Source of the DNA: CAKZQX01 sp034436755
GTDB taxonomy: Bacteria > Chloroflexota > Chloroflexia > Chloroflexales > Chloroflexaceae
Length of the DNA: 64,000 nt
NCBI GenBank assembly: GCA_034436755.1
Contig: DAOTVB010000028.1
Span: 62,001-126,000, forward strand
Direction of reading: 5' to 3'
Under the pieces are notes generated by a model. The model did not search any database. It was not told the origin of the DNA and saw nothing but the letters and a program-made list of their open reading frames with translations. The translations under genes and the position numbers were made by a program. Positions 25,683 through 35,261 of the stretch are shown piece after piece; within the stretch, counting starts at the first letter, position 1; each line of letters begins with the position of its first letter.

Positions 25683-28340
25683 TCACCAGCGCGGCCAGGC
25701 CGCCAGCAACTGATAGGTTGTCGCGCTATCGACCGGCCGGGCAAAGTAGTAGCCCTGCCCATACTCGCAGGCCAGCGCCCGCAGGTGCGCCAGTTGTTCT
25801 GCCGTTTCGATGCCCTCCGCAATGACATCCATGCCCAGATTGTGCGCCAGTGCCGTAATCGCCCGGATAATCTCGGTATTGTCCCCATTTGCACCAATGC
25901 CCCGGATAAACGAGCGGTCAATTTTGAGCGTATCAATCGGGAAGCGCTGGAGATAACTGAGGGAGGAGTAGCCGGTACCAAAATCGTCGATGCTGACTCG
26001 TACATTGAGCGCCCGCAGGTCCGCCAGCATCGCCGCAGTCATCTCGGCATTTTCCATAACCATACTCTCGGTCAGCTCCAGCTTCAGACTGTGGGCATGC
26101 AGATCCTGCTCCTGTAGCGTCTGATCGATATGCTCGATCAGGTCCATTTGGGAAAACTGTTTGCTCGACAGGTTAACGCTGACACTCAACGGCAGGCGGT
26201 CGCCAAACCTGGCCTGCCAGTGATGCATCTGACGGTAGGCTTCGCGTAGCACCCAGCGATCAATTGCAATAATCAGGCCAGTCTCTTCTGCCAGCGTGAT
26301 AAACTCGGACGGGAGCACCATGCCGCGCTGGGGATGCTGCCAGCGCAGTAGTGCCTCAAACCCGGTGATATACCCCGTTGTCAGCGAGACAATCGGCTGG
26401 TAGTAGACACAGAACTCTTGGCGCTCTAACGCGCGCCGCAGATCGGTTTCCAGCCGCAGCAGCGTGACAAACCGCTTATGCATCGCCGTATCAAACACCT
26501 CGTAGCGCGCTTTGCCCAGCGCCTTGGCGCGATACATGGCAATATCCGCATCGCGCAGCACATCTTCCGGGCGATCATAGCCGGTTGCGCTGACCGCAAT
26601 GCCAATGCTCACACTGGTGAAGACCTCATGCCCATCCAGGTCAAACGGCAGTGATAGCGCCTTCTGGATGCGTTCGGCCACAAAGTTGGCATTGGCAAAA
26701 TCCTTTACATCGTCCAGCAAGATTGTAAACTCATCCCCACCGAGGCGCGCGATGGTGTCACCCGGTCGCAGGCACAACGCCAGCCGCCGCGCCATCGCTA
26801 CCAGCAACTGATCGCCGACCATATGCCCCAGACTGTCATTCACAATCTTAAAGCGGTCCAGATCCAGAAAGAGCACCGCAAAAATATAGTCCTGCCGGCG
26901 CTTACTGTGATAAATGGCCTGCTTCAGCCGATCCATAAAGAGCGTCCGGTTGGGCAGGCAGGTCAGCGCATCATGAAAGGCATGGTGCAGCAACTGCTCC
27001 TCGGCCCGTTTGCGCTCGGTGATATCGCGGATAATCGCCTGAATACGGCCGTCCTCCAGCATCTTGGCGCTGATCTCAACATCCAGCAGGTTGCCATTCT
27101 TGCGACGGAGGCGGCGCTCGTGCCGGATCGGTGTCCCCTTCCGCAGTTCATTCAGGAACCGGTCGATATCCGGAGCTTCCTCCGGGGCTACCAGGTCATA
27201 CACATTGAGTTGCAGCAACTCCGGGTGGGTATACCCAAACATGGTACACGCCTGTGAGTTGACATCAACATAGTTGCCCTGGTTGTCGGCGATCAGAATA
27301 CCATCGGCGGCCTGCTCCATCAGCACCCGATACTTCTGCTCACTCTCACGGAGCGCCAGTTCAGTCTGCCGGCGCTCGATCTCGCCGGCTATGCGGAGGG
27401 CAAAGATTTGTAGCACCAACTGGATGAGATGTACATCCTGCAGTGGCTGCTGGTGCATCACAACCAGCACGCCCAGCGCATCCCGACCACTGCCCTGCAA
27501 GAGTACAGCGGCATAGCTCTCAACCCTCATTGTGCGCAGCAGCGGATCGCGCGGGAAGAGCCGGCGCACCTCGGATGGGATAAAGCAGCGTGTCCGGTTC
27601 ACAAGATCGTGGCAGGGCGAGGTTGTCAGGTCATATGTGAAGTTATCGACCGTCCGCCCCCAGGCACACACGCTACTGGTCTGAAGTTTTGCGAAGTTGT
27701 GAGGTGCAAACTCACCGACAAATGCAAAGTCAATATTCAGGGCCTGGGTAAGATGTTGGAGCAGGATACTGGAGAAAAAGGTGTCGGAGATGACCGTCAT
27801 CCCCTGGATCAGCCCGGTTAAGGCCGTTTCGATCTGCGCAAGGTTCCGAATAACACGCCGATGTTCGATTTCATCCATGAGAATGGCGGCAATATCCTGC
27901 AGCGTCGTCTGCTCAGCCGTGGTAAACTGGCGTGGGCAGGTATCCATCAGGCCAAAGGCACCCAGGTTGTAGCCGTCATAGCTCCGAAGCGGTACCGCTG
28001 CATAGAACTGCAGCTCCGGCGCGCCGGTTACGAACGGATGCTCCCGCGTGCGGAGATCCCGACGTGCATCGGTGACAACATAGGGCGTATCCGCCAGGAT
28101 CACCGAGGCACAAAACCCCGGCAGCCGTTCAACTTGCTCTATGCTCAGACCATAGCGAGATTTGTACCAGACCCGATCCTGGTCAACCAAACTAACAAAT
28201 GCCATCGGCACGGCAAACAGGCGGGCAGCCATAGCGGTGATCCGGTCAAGATCTGCTTCGGGAGGGGTGTCGAGGAGCGCATAATGGTGTAATGCGGCCA
28301 GCCGTTCATTCTCTGTTGATTCTTGCAATATCGCCCACAT
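25683..28340 (-). CDS. GAF-GAF-PAS-GGDEF-EAL cyclic di-GMP enzyme
   Basis: The protein of about 885 residues has two GAF domains (about 20-160 and 180-340), a PAS domain with PAC (about 350-470), GGDEF (about 475-640) and EAL (about 650-885). GGDEF is intact (RLGGDEF), with an inhibitory RxxD site (RPGD) five residues before it. The EAL side keeps FEALLRW, NLSSKQF, ELTES, DDFGTGYSSL, KIDRSF and AEGIET. It could therefore make and degrade cyclic di-GMP, with the balance set by ligands of the GAF/PAS region. It is cytosolic, with no membrane helix. ATG 28340, with GAGGG eight bases upstream, is preferred to upstream starts at 28355 and 28442. Confidence 0.93.
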   Translation of the reverse strand: MWAILQESTENERLAALHHYALLDTPPEADLDRITAMAARLFAVPMAFVSLVDQDRVWYKSRYGLSIEQVERLPGFCASVILADTPYVVTDARRDLRTREHPFVTGAPELQFYAAVPLRSYDGYNLGAFGLMDTCPRQFTTAEQTTLQDIAAILMDEIEHRRVIRNLAQIETALTGLIQGMTVISDTFFSSILLQHLTQALNIDFAFVGEFAPHNFAKLQTSSVCAWGRTVDNFTYDLTTSPCHDLVNRTRCFIPSEVRRLFPRDPLLRTMRVESYAAVLLQGSGRDALGVLVVMHQQPLQDVHLIQLVLQIFALRIAGEIERRQTELALRESEQKYRVLMEQAADGILIADNQGNYVDVNSQACTMFGYTHPELLQLNVYDLVAPEEAPDIDRFLNELRKGTPIRHERRLRRKNGNLLDVEISAKMLEDGRIQAIIRDITERKRAEEQLLHHAFHDALTCLPNRTLFMDRLKQAIYHSKRRQDYIFAVLFLDLDRFKIVNDSLGHMVGDQLLVAMARRLALCLRPGDTIARLGGDEFTILLDDVKDFANANFVAERIQKALSLPFDLDGHEVFTSVSIGIAVSATGYDRPEDVLRDADIAMYRAKALGKARYEVFDTAMHKRFVTLLRLETDLRRALERQEFCVYYQPIVSLTTGYITGFEALLRWQHPQRGMVLPSEFITLAEETGLIIAIDRWVLREAYRQMHHWQARFGDRLPLSVSVNLSSKQFSQMDLIEHIDQTLQEQDLHAHSLKLELTESMVMENAEMTAAMLADLRALNVRVSIDDFGTGYSSLSYLQRFPIDTLKIDRSFIRGIGANGDNTEIIRAITALAHNLGMDVIAEGIETAEQLAHLRALACEYGQGYYFARPVDSATTYQLLAAWPRW

Positions 28341-28736
28341 ACCAGATACCCTCATGCTCAGTTGGCACGCTGCTGGCCGGGGAACGGTGTACGTCCGGCT
28401 ACAAAGTGGATTGCCGGGGAAAATGGATACCATGAAACCCATACCGTGCCCGCAAACGTCAGCAGACCGTGCGCGAATTATGTTTCAAAAGTCTACGCCG
28501 CCACACCATGCCACATCATGGATGCTCATTTGACCATACATGATCGTCGTTGAAATGGAATGGTCTGAATGTGCGCAAACCGGAAGTGTTCTCTTATAAA
28601 TAGATAGTGTTGTGGAAAGATTGTCCTTATTATATTCATACACGCGCCTGCGCGCCAGTCACAAATACGTTACAATAATAAGGTAATACCCGGAATTGTC
28701 ATAGAAGACCGCCGGCTTTTGGCGGGAGGGGGCCGT
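28341..28736. other. Divergent intergenic region, no gene seen
   Basis: This AT-richer spacer separates the divergent c-di-GMP and DUF3054 genes. A TACAAT box (28671-28676) lies about 60 bases before the DUF3054 start. No repeat of the main families was recognised. Confidence 0.5.
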
Positions 28737-29189
28737 ATGGATCGTACGCAATCGCATGCAGCGCCAACCCCGGTAGACGCGGGGCATCGGCGCTACCTGG
28801 TCGCTCTAGTCATCGGCGATATTATCGCCTTTCTGCTGTTTGCCGCTATCGGGCGGCGCAGCCATGGGGAAGCCGCCGGACTGGCGGCCGGATTACAGGT
28901 TATCGAGACCGCCGCGCCGTTTCTGCTGGGCTGGTTTCTCACTGCGCCATTCACGCGGGCATACCGTCAGGTAACTGGCCCGGCAATGATGGCCCGGCGC
29001 ACGGCCCTTGCCTGGCTGATCGCCTGGCCGCTGGGACTGCTCCTGCGCGGATTGTACCTGAGCCGGGGAATTCCGCCCTCCTTTGCCATTGTCACGTTGC
29101 TCTCCAACGGGGTGATCCTCTGTGGCTGGCGTGTGCTGTTTGCCTGGTTGGGCGACAGATTGTACAAACGTCCCACACATCCGTTATAA
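28737..29189 (+). CDS. DUF3054 membrane protein
   Basis: This 150-residue protein with four hydrophobic helices matches DUF3054: YLVALVIGDIIAFLLFAAIG, then AAPFLLGWFLTAPFTRAY, and RTALAWLIAWPLGLLLRGLY. The family is found in actinobacteria, haloarchaea and Chloroflexota and has no assigned role. ATG 28737 follows GGGAGGGGG. It precedes the small zinc-ribbon gene but is separated by 170 bases that contain a consensus TATAAT box (29185-29190). Confidence 0.82.
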   Translation: MDRTQSHAAPTPVDAGHRRYLVALVIGDIIAFLLFAAIGRRSHGEAAGLAAGLQVIETAAPFLLGWFLTAPFTRAYRQVTGPAMMARRTALAWLIAWPLGLLLRGLYLSRGIPPSFAIVTLLSNGVILCGWRVLFAWLGDRLYKRPTHPL

Positions 29190-29362
29190 TGGCGGAAACT
29201 CGCATTCTACAGTCTGCCTGACGGCGACTCAGTTCAATCTTGCCGGGCCGCCGTGCGTTGGAGCAGCGAGAACCAGGCGCTTCCTGGCCGGGAAGCTGTT
29301 TGTTCTCTGTTCTTCCGTTCTCTGTTCTCAGTTTGTTCTGTTGGAGAAGGGGCTGCTATACT

Positions 29363-29587
29363 ATGCCAATGGGGAATATTCAGAAGCAGAAGTTCCAGAC
29401 CTGGTTGACGGCCAATGTGCCCAACTACCCGCTGCCCTGCCCGGTCTGTGGACGGGCCACCTGGGATACCGGCGAGATTGTCGATACCAGCGGGGTGAGT
29501 GGTGTGCTTGCGCCGATGGTCCAACTGGTCTGCCAGACCTGCGGACATGTGCTTCTCTTCGATGCCAAAAAAACCGGTGTTGTATAG
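29363..29587 (+). CDS. Small zinc-ribbon protein
   Basis: This 74-residue protein has two Cys pairs spaced for a zinc ribbon: LPCPVCGRATW and LVCQTCGHVLLFD. ATG 29363 is preceded by GGAGAAGGGG. Apart from the ribbon it is short and acidic, with no catalytic domain. Such small ribbon proteins often bind nucleic acid or protein partners; no function can be named. The sequence upstream (29295-29345) is rich in TTCTCTGTTC units that resemble the simple repeat at 41320-41376. Confidence 0.72.
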   Translation: MPMGNIQKQKFQTWLTANVPNYPLPCPVCGRATWDTGEIVDTSGVSGVLAPMVQLVCQTCGHVLLFDAKKTGVV

Positions 29588-29664
29588 GCATTCGTCTACC
29601 AGATAAGGTTACGCCTGACTTGCAGTAGTTCCTGAGCTATTCTGAGTTGAAAAGGAGCGGTTCC

Positions 29665-29874
29665 ATGAGCGAACACACCTATAAAATCATTGAACTGGTT
29701 GGTTCCTCAAAGGACAGTAGTGACGATGCCATCAGGAATGCCATTACCCGGGCCGGGGAGAGCATTAACCATATGCGCTGGTTTCAGGTGGTGGAAACCC
29801 GGGGCTATATCGATGATGGCAATGTGGCCTACTGGCAGGTGACTATTAAAGTCGGCTTCACGGTTGGGGAGTGA
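29665..29874 (+). CDS. Dodecin-family flavin-binding protein
   Basis: This 69-residue protein has the dodecin pattern: YKIIELVGSSKDSSDDAI at the start, then the RWFQVVETRGYI strand, and a closing WQVTIKVGF. Dodecins assemble into hollow dodecamers that store or buffer riboflavin, FMN or CoA. The aromatic Trp of the flavin stack (MRWFQV) is present. ATG 29665 with AAAGGAG upstream is used. Confidence 0.93.
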   Translation: MSEHTYKIIELVGSSKDSSDDAIRNAITRAGESINHMRWFQVVETRGYIDDGNVAYWQVTIKVGFTVGE

Positions 29875-30151
29875 TCGTGGCTCCAGCGGAATAATTGATG
29901 CCGGGGCACTCATCCTACTGGTTGCAATCGTATCGCTGTCCTGGCATTTTCTTCGCAATGCTGCGGCCTGAGTGCGTCCACGACTGCATACCATTTCTTC
30001 CCTCTTTCCTGATCTGACGCGTTCCACAATGTTGTGCTGCTATGTTGTGCTGCGTCTTCATCTGCATAATCAGGGGTGTGGAAAGGCTGTGTATGCCGTT
30101 TAACTTCACCTCTGTATGTGCCGGGTCTGGTTGAAGTGCAGGCGCATGCTG
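29875..30151. other. Intergenic region, no gene seen
   Basis: No conserved reading frame, repeat or hairpin of note was recognised between the dodecin gene and the coaBC promoter. Confidence 0.5.
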
Positions 30152-30180
30152 TTGACGCTTCCCGTTCCTGATGCTACAAT
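30152..30180 (+). promoter_or_regulatory. coaBC promoter
   Basis: TTGACG (30152-30157), a 17-base spacer, and an extended -10 TGCTACAAT (30172-30180) lie 38 bases before the coaBC start. This is the best promoter match in the window. Confidence 0.7.
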
Positions 30181-30218
30181 TGCCGCCGCGTGCTACTATA
30201 TATAACCGGCGGTTACAG

Positions 30219-31430
30219 ATGATAGATGTGCTGAGTGGGAAACGCATTATCCTGGGTGTCTGCGGCAGTATTGCGGCCTACAAGGTGGCTGAACTGGCAC
30301 GCAACCTGACGCTGGCGGGCGCGCTGGTCGATGTGATCCTCACCGAGGCGGCCGCGCGCTTTGTCGGCACGGCGACCTTTCAGGCCGTGACGGGCCGCCC
30401 GGTCTTAACCGATATGTGGGATCTGCCCGAGGATGGCGTGGTCGGCCATGTTTCCCTGGGCGTAGATGCCGATGTTGTGGTGATTGCGCCCGCCACGGCG
30501 AATACCCTCGCCCGGCTGGCGGTGGGCATCGCCGATGATCTGCTGACTACCACGGTGCTGGTGACGCAGGCTCCCATTCTCTGCGCTCCGGCAATGAACC
30601 CCAATATGTATGGGGCGGCGGTGACGCAGGAGAATATTGCCACGCTCCAGCGGCGTGGCTTTACCATCCTGGAGCCGGAGGTGGGCCGTATGGCCGAGCC
30701 GATGGTCGGCAAAGGGCGTCTGCCGGAGGTCGCCACGATTGAGGGGGAGCTACGCGCGCTGCTGGGTCAACATAGCGGGCCGCTCCGTGGGCGGAAGCTG
30801 GTCGTCACTGCCGGCGGTACGCACGAGCCGATTGATCCGGTGCGCTTTGTGGGCAATCGCTCCTCCGGGTTGATGGGCTATGCGCTGGCCGCCACTGCCC
30901 GCGACCTGGGTGCGGCGGTAACGCTGATTACCGGGCCAACCGCGCTGACGCCGCCGCCGGCAGTAGCGCTCGTCCACGTTGAGACCGCCCTGGAGATGCG
31001 CGACGCGGTGCATGCCGCCTGCCAGGATGCCGCTATCCTGGTGATGAATGCTGCGGTTGCCGACTACCGCCCGGCAGACGTGGTTGAGCAGAAGATGAAG
31101 AAGAGCGATGCGGGTCTGCAACTGCAGCTTGTCCCCAACCCGGATATCCTGGGTGAGTTGGCACAGCGGCGGGATCTGTTCAAGGTGGGCTTTGCCGCCG
31201 AGACGCAGGATCTGGTGGAGAATGCAACCTCCAAGTTGACGCGCAAAGGTCTCAATATGATTGTCGCCAATGATGCCACGGCCAGTATTGGTCAGGCCGA
31301 GATTCAGGTGACGCTGCTGGATGCGAATGGCACAGTGACACCGCTGGAGCGTCAACCCAAGCAGCAGGCGGCAGCGGCAGTTATGGCGGCAATTGTTGAA
31401 CGTTATCTGGCTTTTAATCAGGATCGGTAG
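30219..31430 (+). CDS. coaBC: Bifunctional phosphopantothenoylcysteine synthetase/decarboxylase
   Basis: The protein carries out two steps of coenzyme A synthesis. The N-terminal CoaC half is a flavoprotein with GSIAAYKVAELAR, GHVSLG (catalytic His) and APAMNPNMY. The C-terminal CoaB half starts at about residue 190 (RKLVVTAGGTHEPIDPVRFV) and keeps NRSSGLMGYALA and AAVADYRPADVVEQKMKK. The usual Cys in the CoaC substrate flap (normally CG in the segment before GRMAEP) is not seen; the segment reads LEPEVGRMAEPMVGKGRLPE. ATG 30219 is used, with a strong promoter upstream. The gene stands before the HEAT/SH3 gene with a 65-base gap. Confidence 0.93.
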   Translation: MIDVLSGKRIILGVCGSIAAYKVAELARNLTLAGALVDVILTEAAARFVGTATFQAVTGRPVLTDMWDLPEDGVVGHVSLGVDADVVVIAPATANTLARLAVGIADDLLTTTVLVTQAPILCAPAMNPNMYGAAVTQENIATLQRRGFTILEPEVGRMAEPMVGKGRLPEVATIEGELRALLGQHSGPLRGRKLVVTAGGTHEPIDPVRFVGNRSSGLMGYALAATARDLGAAVTLITGPTALTPPPAVALVHVETALEMRDAVHAACQDAAILVMNAAVADYRPADVVEQKMKKSDAGLQLQLVPNPDILGELAQRRDLFKVGFAAETQDLVENATSKLTRKGLNMIVANDATASIGQAEIQVTLLDANGTVTPLERQPKQQAAAAVMAAIVERYLAFNQDR

Positions 31431-31495
31431 CGCGGAAGGGAGTGCCCGGCGGTGCTCTGGCCTGTGTTATCTGTCCTTATCAATATCTATACCAT

Positions 31496-32680
31496 ATGGC
31501 TTCCGATAGACAAAAACAGACGCGTGTTACGGGAAATCAAGAACGACGGCGCACCCAGAGTCGGGATGCGATTACACAGGTTGGTCAGGCGTTGCAGGAT
31601 CTGGGTAAGCTGACGCAGCGGTTGCCCACCGGGCAGCGGCAGCGGCAGGCGCGCTCAACCACGCGCTCCAGTCCGACAGCTTCGCGCGAACATATCACGG
31701 CACTGCTGGATATAATCAAGAATCCGCAAGATCCCAACCATAATCGGGCGATGGAGGAACTGGCCCAGATCGGTAGCCCGGTCATCCCGGCGCTGAGCGA
31801 TATGCTCAACCCGCAGCATCCCTGGCCGGTGGCCTACCGGGCTGCCGATGTGCTGGGGCGTATCGGCAGTGGGCGCGCAACCGGGCCGTTGATCCAGGCG
31901 TTGCGCCATCCCAACAGCAATGTCCGCTGGAGCGCTGTTCATGCGCTGGCCCAGATTGGCGATCTGCGGGCGCTGATGGAACTCCGGCGCGTTGCTCAGG
32001 AAGATCAGGGCAAGACCAGTTGGGGCGAGTCGATTGCGGAGTCGGCCCAGAGTGTGCTGGATCAGATGCGCACCCAGAGCATGTGGGGCCAGAGTCTGGA
32101 ACTGGTCAAGACGGCGATTACCAGTGTGCTGATGATTCTCGCGCTGATCCTGGCCTTCAGTGTCATTACCACCTTGCAGAGCGAGTTAAATCGCATCGAC
32201 AATGCCGCGGCGGGGAATGTTCCTGCCGTTGTCGCTGACGCAAATGTACGTACGCCGCTGCCCACCGAAACCCTCGATCCAACCGCGGTTCCGGCTGCCG
32301 CCGTCGATCCCGATGCCGCTGCGCCGGAAGGAGAAGGGGAGGGCGCGCCACTACCGCCGGAGCCCAGCACCACGCCCACGTCCGCGCAGAGTGGCGAACT
32401 TACCGGGCGCGTGCTGCAAGCGGCTAATGTGCGCCCCTTTCCCAGCGTCAACAATCAGCCGATTGGCTCGCTCAAGCTGAATGACCAGATTATCTTCCTC
32501 GGTCGCACTCCCGATAGCCAGTGGTACCGCATCCGCCTGGAGGGGCGTTCGCCAAATGCGACGATTAACAACCCCGATGGCAGCGAGTCGGGCTGGATCT
32601 ACTACAATCTGGTCACCGAACCTGAGGGCAATGTTCCGATTGAGGAGCTTGCTTCGCCTACACCCACGTCGGTACCGTAG
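31496..32680 (+). CDS. HEAT-repeat membrane protein with C-terminal SH3-like domain
   Basis: From ATG 31496 the product has a basic N-terminus, a set of HEAT repeats (about residues 80-185, GSPVIPALSDML and GRATGPLIQALRHPNSNVRW), a membrane helix (about 205-225, ITSVLMILALILAFSVI), a Pro/Glu-rich linker, and a C-terminal bacterial SH3-type domain (VLQAANVRPFPSVNNQPIGS, ending SGWIYYNL). The HEAT part would be cytoplasmic and the SH3-like part extracytoplasmic, the latter perhaps binding cell wall. No catalytic motif is visible. It is followed 25 bases later by a GT39-like gene, so it may belong to the glycosylation operon. Confidence 0.8.
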   Translation: MASDRQKQTRVTGNQERRRTQSRDAITQVGQALQDLGKLTQRLPTGQRQRQARSTTRSSPTASREHITALLDIIKNPQDPNHNRAMEELAQIGSPVIPALSDMLNPQHPWPVAYRAADVLGRIGSGRATGPLIQALRHPNSNVRWSAVHALAQIGDLRALMELRRVAQEDQGKTSWGESIAESAQSVLDQMRTQSMWGQSLELVKTAITSVLMILALILAFSVITTLQSELNRIDNAAAGNVPAVVADANVRTPLPTETLDPTAVPAAAVDPDAAAPEGEGEGAPLPPEPSTTPTSAQSGELTGRVLQAANVRPFPSVNNQPIGSLKLNDQIIFLGRTPDSQWYRIRLEGRSPNATINNPDGSESGWIYYNLVTEPEGNVPIEELASPTPTSVP

Positions 32681-32705
32681 GGTACCGGCGGGAGTCGGGG
32701 CAGGT

Positions 32706-35246
32706 ATGGGTGTGGGCCAGCTTCTCCGTGAGAGTCAGCAGCAGGTGGCTGCCCGCCGGCGTCACGGCGGGGTCAAGGCACTCCGGCATACGCTGCCGGG
32801 GTTGCTGGGAGCCATGCTCCTCGGGGCGCTCCTGATCCTGCTGGTCTACCAGGTTCCGGCTACCCACGCTGTCGATATCGGCGGCTATGATGCGGCCTAT
32901 GTGCAGGGCTTCCACGATGCGCAGTTTGTCGCCGCGCCAACCGGCATGCCCCCCTACCTCGCAGGTTCCGACGGCAGCGCGCGCTGGAGTCGTGCCCGCT
33001 CCTTTTTGCGCTTTCCCCAGGCCGGGCTGCCGGGCCATGTCACCCTGCGGCTGCGCGGCTGGCGCGCCGAGGGATTACCCCCACCCACCGTTGAAGTCTG
33101 GCTCAACGGGCGGGAGTTGCTGGGAACTGTTCAGACCAGTCAGGCATGGGCCGAGTATGACTTCCCGATCAACGGCGGGTTGCTCAAGGCCAATGATATT
33201 TTTATCGAACTACGCTCCCCAACGACCAATTTTGCGGGTGAAGAACGCGCGGTCGGGGTACTACTGGATCAGGCGACCTACCAGGTGCGCGCCGGACCGA
33301 ACGGCCTGATCCGGCCCTACCCGGCGCAGGTCGCCTATGGCGCGCTGGCAACCGGATTGCTCTGGCTGCTGGTAGAACCGCGAACTGAGAACCGCGAACT
33401 AAGAACGAAGCATAGCGAACGCAGGCGTCGTTGGTTGGTTCTTAGTTCCTGGTTCTTAGTTCTTGGACTGTTCTTCCTGGTTTTCTACCGCCTCCAGCCG
33501 CCATTCTATCCCTACCCGCTACGCCCGTTGCTGCCCGGTGTCAATCTGCTGCTGGCGGCGCTGCTGGGGTTGCGCTATGGTCCGGCACTGATCGCGCGTG
33601 TCCCGGTGTTGCTGGATCTGCTGGTTCCGGCCGGGGTGCTGCTCTGGCTGGGAGCGCTGCTGCTGGTAGCGCGGAATCATCTGACGCTCTCGGTGCCGGG
33701 GGTGGAGAATGACTTCCGCGTCTTTGCCACCCGCACCGATAGCCTGGCGGAGGTCTTTCGCGCTGACGGCTTTTACAACCTGGGCTATCCGCTGCTGCTC
33801 TGGCTGGTGCAGCCCCTGACCGCCGATAATCCCTTCCTGGCGGCCCGGCTGATCGCGGCGCTGAGCGGAGCCGTGCTGCTGCTGGCGGGCTCCTGGCTGG
33901 CGCGCAGTCTGCCGGCGCGGGTGGAGCGGTTGCGAGAGCGGCACCTGCAGCGGGTGAGTGGATTGCTGGCGTTGTTGATCCTGGCCCTGAGTCCACTGGT
34001 GGTGCGGTATGCGCTCTACGTGGGTAGCGATATGCCCTTCGCCGCCCTGACTGCGCTGGCGCTGGCGCTGCTGGTTGCCGGCCCCCGACCAGTGTCGGAC
34101 GCCGGCAGGCGACAGGTAGCCTGGGTTTTTCTGGCGGGGCTGGCGGCGGGCGGCGCGTTTCTGGTGCGCCACCTGGGACTGCTGCTGCTGCCCTGGGGCC
34201 TGCTCGCCAGTCTGCTGCTCTTCAGAAGAAGCAAGCATGACACAGGGTCCGGTACGCATCACCTTCGCTGGTTAAGCCGCTACGCGCTACCGCTGGCCTT
34301 CCTGTTCGGGTTTATGCTGGCCGCGCTGCCCCAACTGGTCGTGAATGTGGCGCAGACCGGGCAACCGCTCTACAACCAGCAGGCTAAGAATATCTGGCTG
34401 GCGGTGTATGGCAATATCGACTGGGGGCGCTGGGACGAGGTGCCCAACTCGATCCCGCTGACGGAGATTGTGCTGCGCGATCCGGGGCGCTTTCTGGGCA
34501 ACTGGTGGGCCAATCTGCGCGGCTTTGTCGGCACGGGAGCCGAGGATACCGGCGAGTTTGGGCGGGCGCTCCAACTGCGGCTGCTGGGCTGGCCCGCAAA
34601 CTGGCTGGCGGTCGCGGGGTTGCTGGTCTGGATTGGGCAGTTGCTGGTTGGCGATTGGCGCCGGCGGCAGATGCGTCTTCGGGCAGCAGTCGCCGCACCG
34701 CAGGCGCTGCTCCTGCTCTTTGTCGGGTTGTATGTCCTGGCGGTGAGCATGGCCTTTATCCTGCCGCGCTTCTTCCTGCCGTTAGCGCCGATCTATGCCG
34801 CCGCCGCTGCCGGGCTGATTGTGTGGGTGATCGGCGACGCAGGACCGAGGACGAACGTATACTTCAAAACGCTGGTCGTAGGGTTCATGTTGCTGGTGCT
34901 GTTGTGGGGTGGATTTGGCATCGGCGCGCGCTATGTGCTGGAGCAGCAACCGGCGGATGAAGTTGCGGCGCGCCAAATGGTTCAGACCACGTTGCCGCCG
35001 GATGCGCTCTTGCTGGCGCGTGTTCCTGCCGATGTACCGCTGGCGAAATATTCGGCGATTGCGCACCGGGTTGTGCCCTGGCCGGAGATATCTAACGATA
35101 ACGCAGCGCTGGCGCGGGCGGCGGAACAGGGTGTTGCCTACCTGCTCTGGGATGAAAGCCTGGGCGCACCCGCGCTGCCCGACCCGGACGCGGCCCGCGT
35201 TGCGGTGGCGGGAGGCTATGCTCTCTACGGGTTGACGCTGCCCTGA
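32706..35246 (+). CDS. GT39-like integral membrane glycosyltransferase
   Basis: This protein of about 846 residues has a signal anchor, an N-terminal extracytoplasmic beta-rich region (about 50-210), and about twelve membrane helices. The expected acidic loop of the GT-C superfamily is visible (PGVENDFRVFATRT, with GFYNLGYPLLLW after it). Such enzymes transfer sugars from polyprenyl-phosphate donors to proteins or glycans outside the cell. The donor and acceptor are unknown. A repeat-derived inverted sequence lies in frame at 33373-33464. ATG 32706 is used, although the frame is open upstream to 32481 over the previous gene. Next genes: GT39-like, GT2 and flippase-like. Confidence 0.8.
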   Translation: MGVGQLLRESQQQVAARRRHGGVKALRHTLPGLLGAMLLGALLILLVYQVPATHAVDIGGYDAAYVQGFHDAQFVAAPTGMPPYLAGSDGSARWSRARSFLRFPQAGLPGHVTLRLRGWRAEGLPPPTVEVWLNGRELLGTVQTSQAWAEYDFPINGGLLKANDIFIELRSPTTNFAGEERAVGVLLDQATYQVRAGPNGLIRPYPAQVAYGALATGLLWLLVEPRTENRELRTKHSERRRRWLVLSSWFLVLGLFFLVFYRLQPPFYPYPLRPLLPGVNLLLAALLGLRYGPALIARVPVLLDLLVPAGVLLWLGALLLVARNHLTLSVPGVENDFRVFATRTDSLAEVFRADGFYNLGYPLLLWLVQPLTADNPFLAARLIAALSGAVLLLAGSWLARSLPARVERLRERHLQRVSGLLALLILALSPLVVRYALYVGSDMPFAALTALALALLVAGPRPVSDAGRRQVAWVFLAGLAAGGAFLVRHLGLLLLPWGLLASLLLFRRSKHDTGSGTHHLRWLSRYALPLAFLFGFMLAALPQLVVNVAQTGQPLYNQQAKNIWLAVYGNIDWGRWDEVPNSIPLTEIVLRDPGRFLGNWWANLRGFVGTGAEDTGEFGRALQLRLLGWPANWLAVAGLLVWIGQLLVGDWRRRQMRLRAAVAAPQALLLLFVGLYVLAVSMAFILPRFFLPLAPIYAAAAAGLIVWVIGDAGPRTNVYFKTLVVGFMLLVLLWGGFGIGARYVLEQQPADEVAARQMVQTTLPPDALLLARVPADVPLAKYSAIAHRVVPWPEISNDNAALARAAEQGVAYLLWDESLGAPALPDPDAARVAVAGGYALYGLTLP
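33373..33464. repeat. In-frame GTTCTTAGTTC-type inverted repeat inside the glycosyltransferase gene
   Basis: The left arm (33373-33405, built from GAACCGCGAACTGAG units) is complementary to the right arm (33438-33464, GGTTCTTAGTTC units). It encodes ENRELRTKHSERRRRWLVLS, a loop just before a membrane helix. The same unit recurs in intergenic form at 41320-41376. Confidence 0.6.
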
Positions 35247-35261
35247 TATGCGAGGAGTGTA

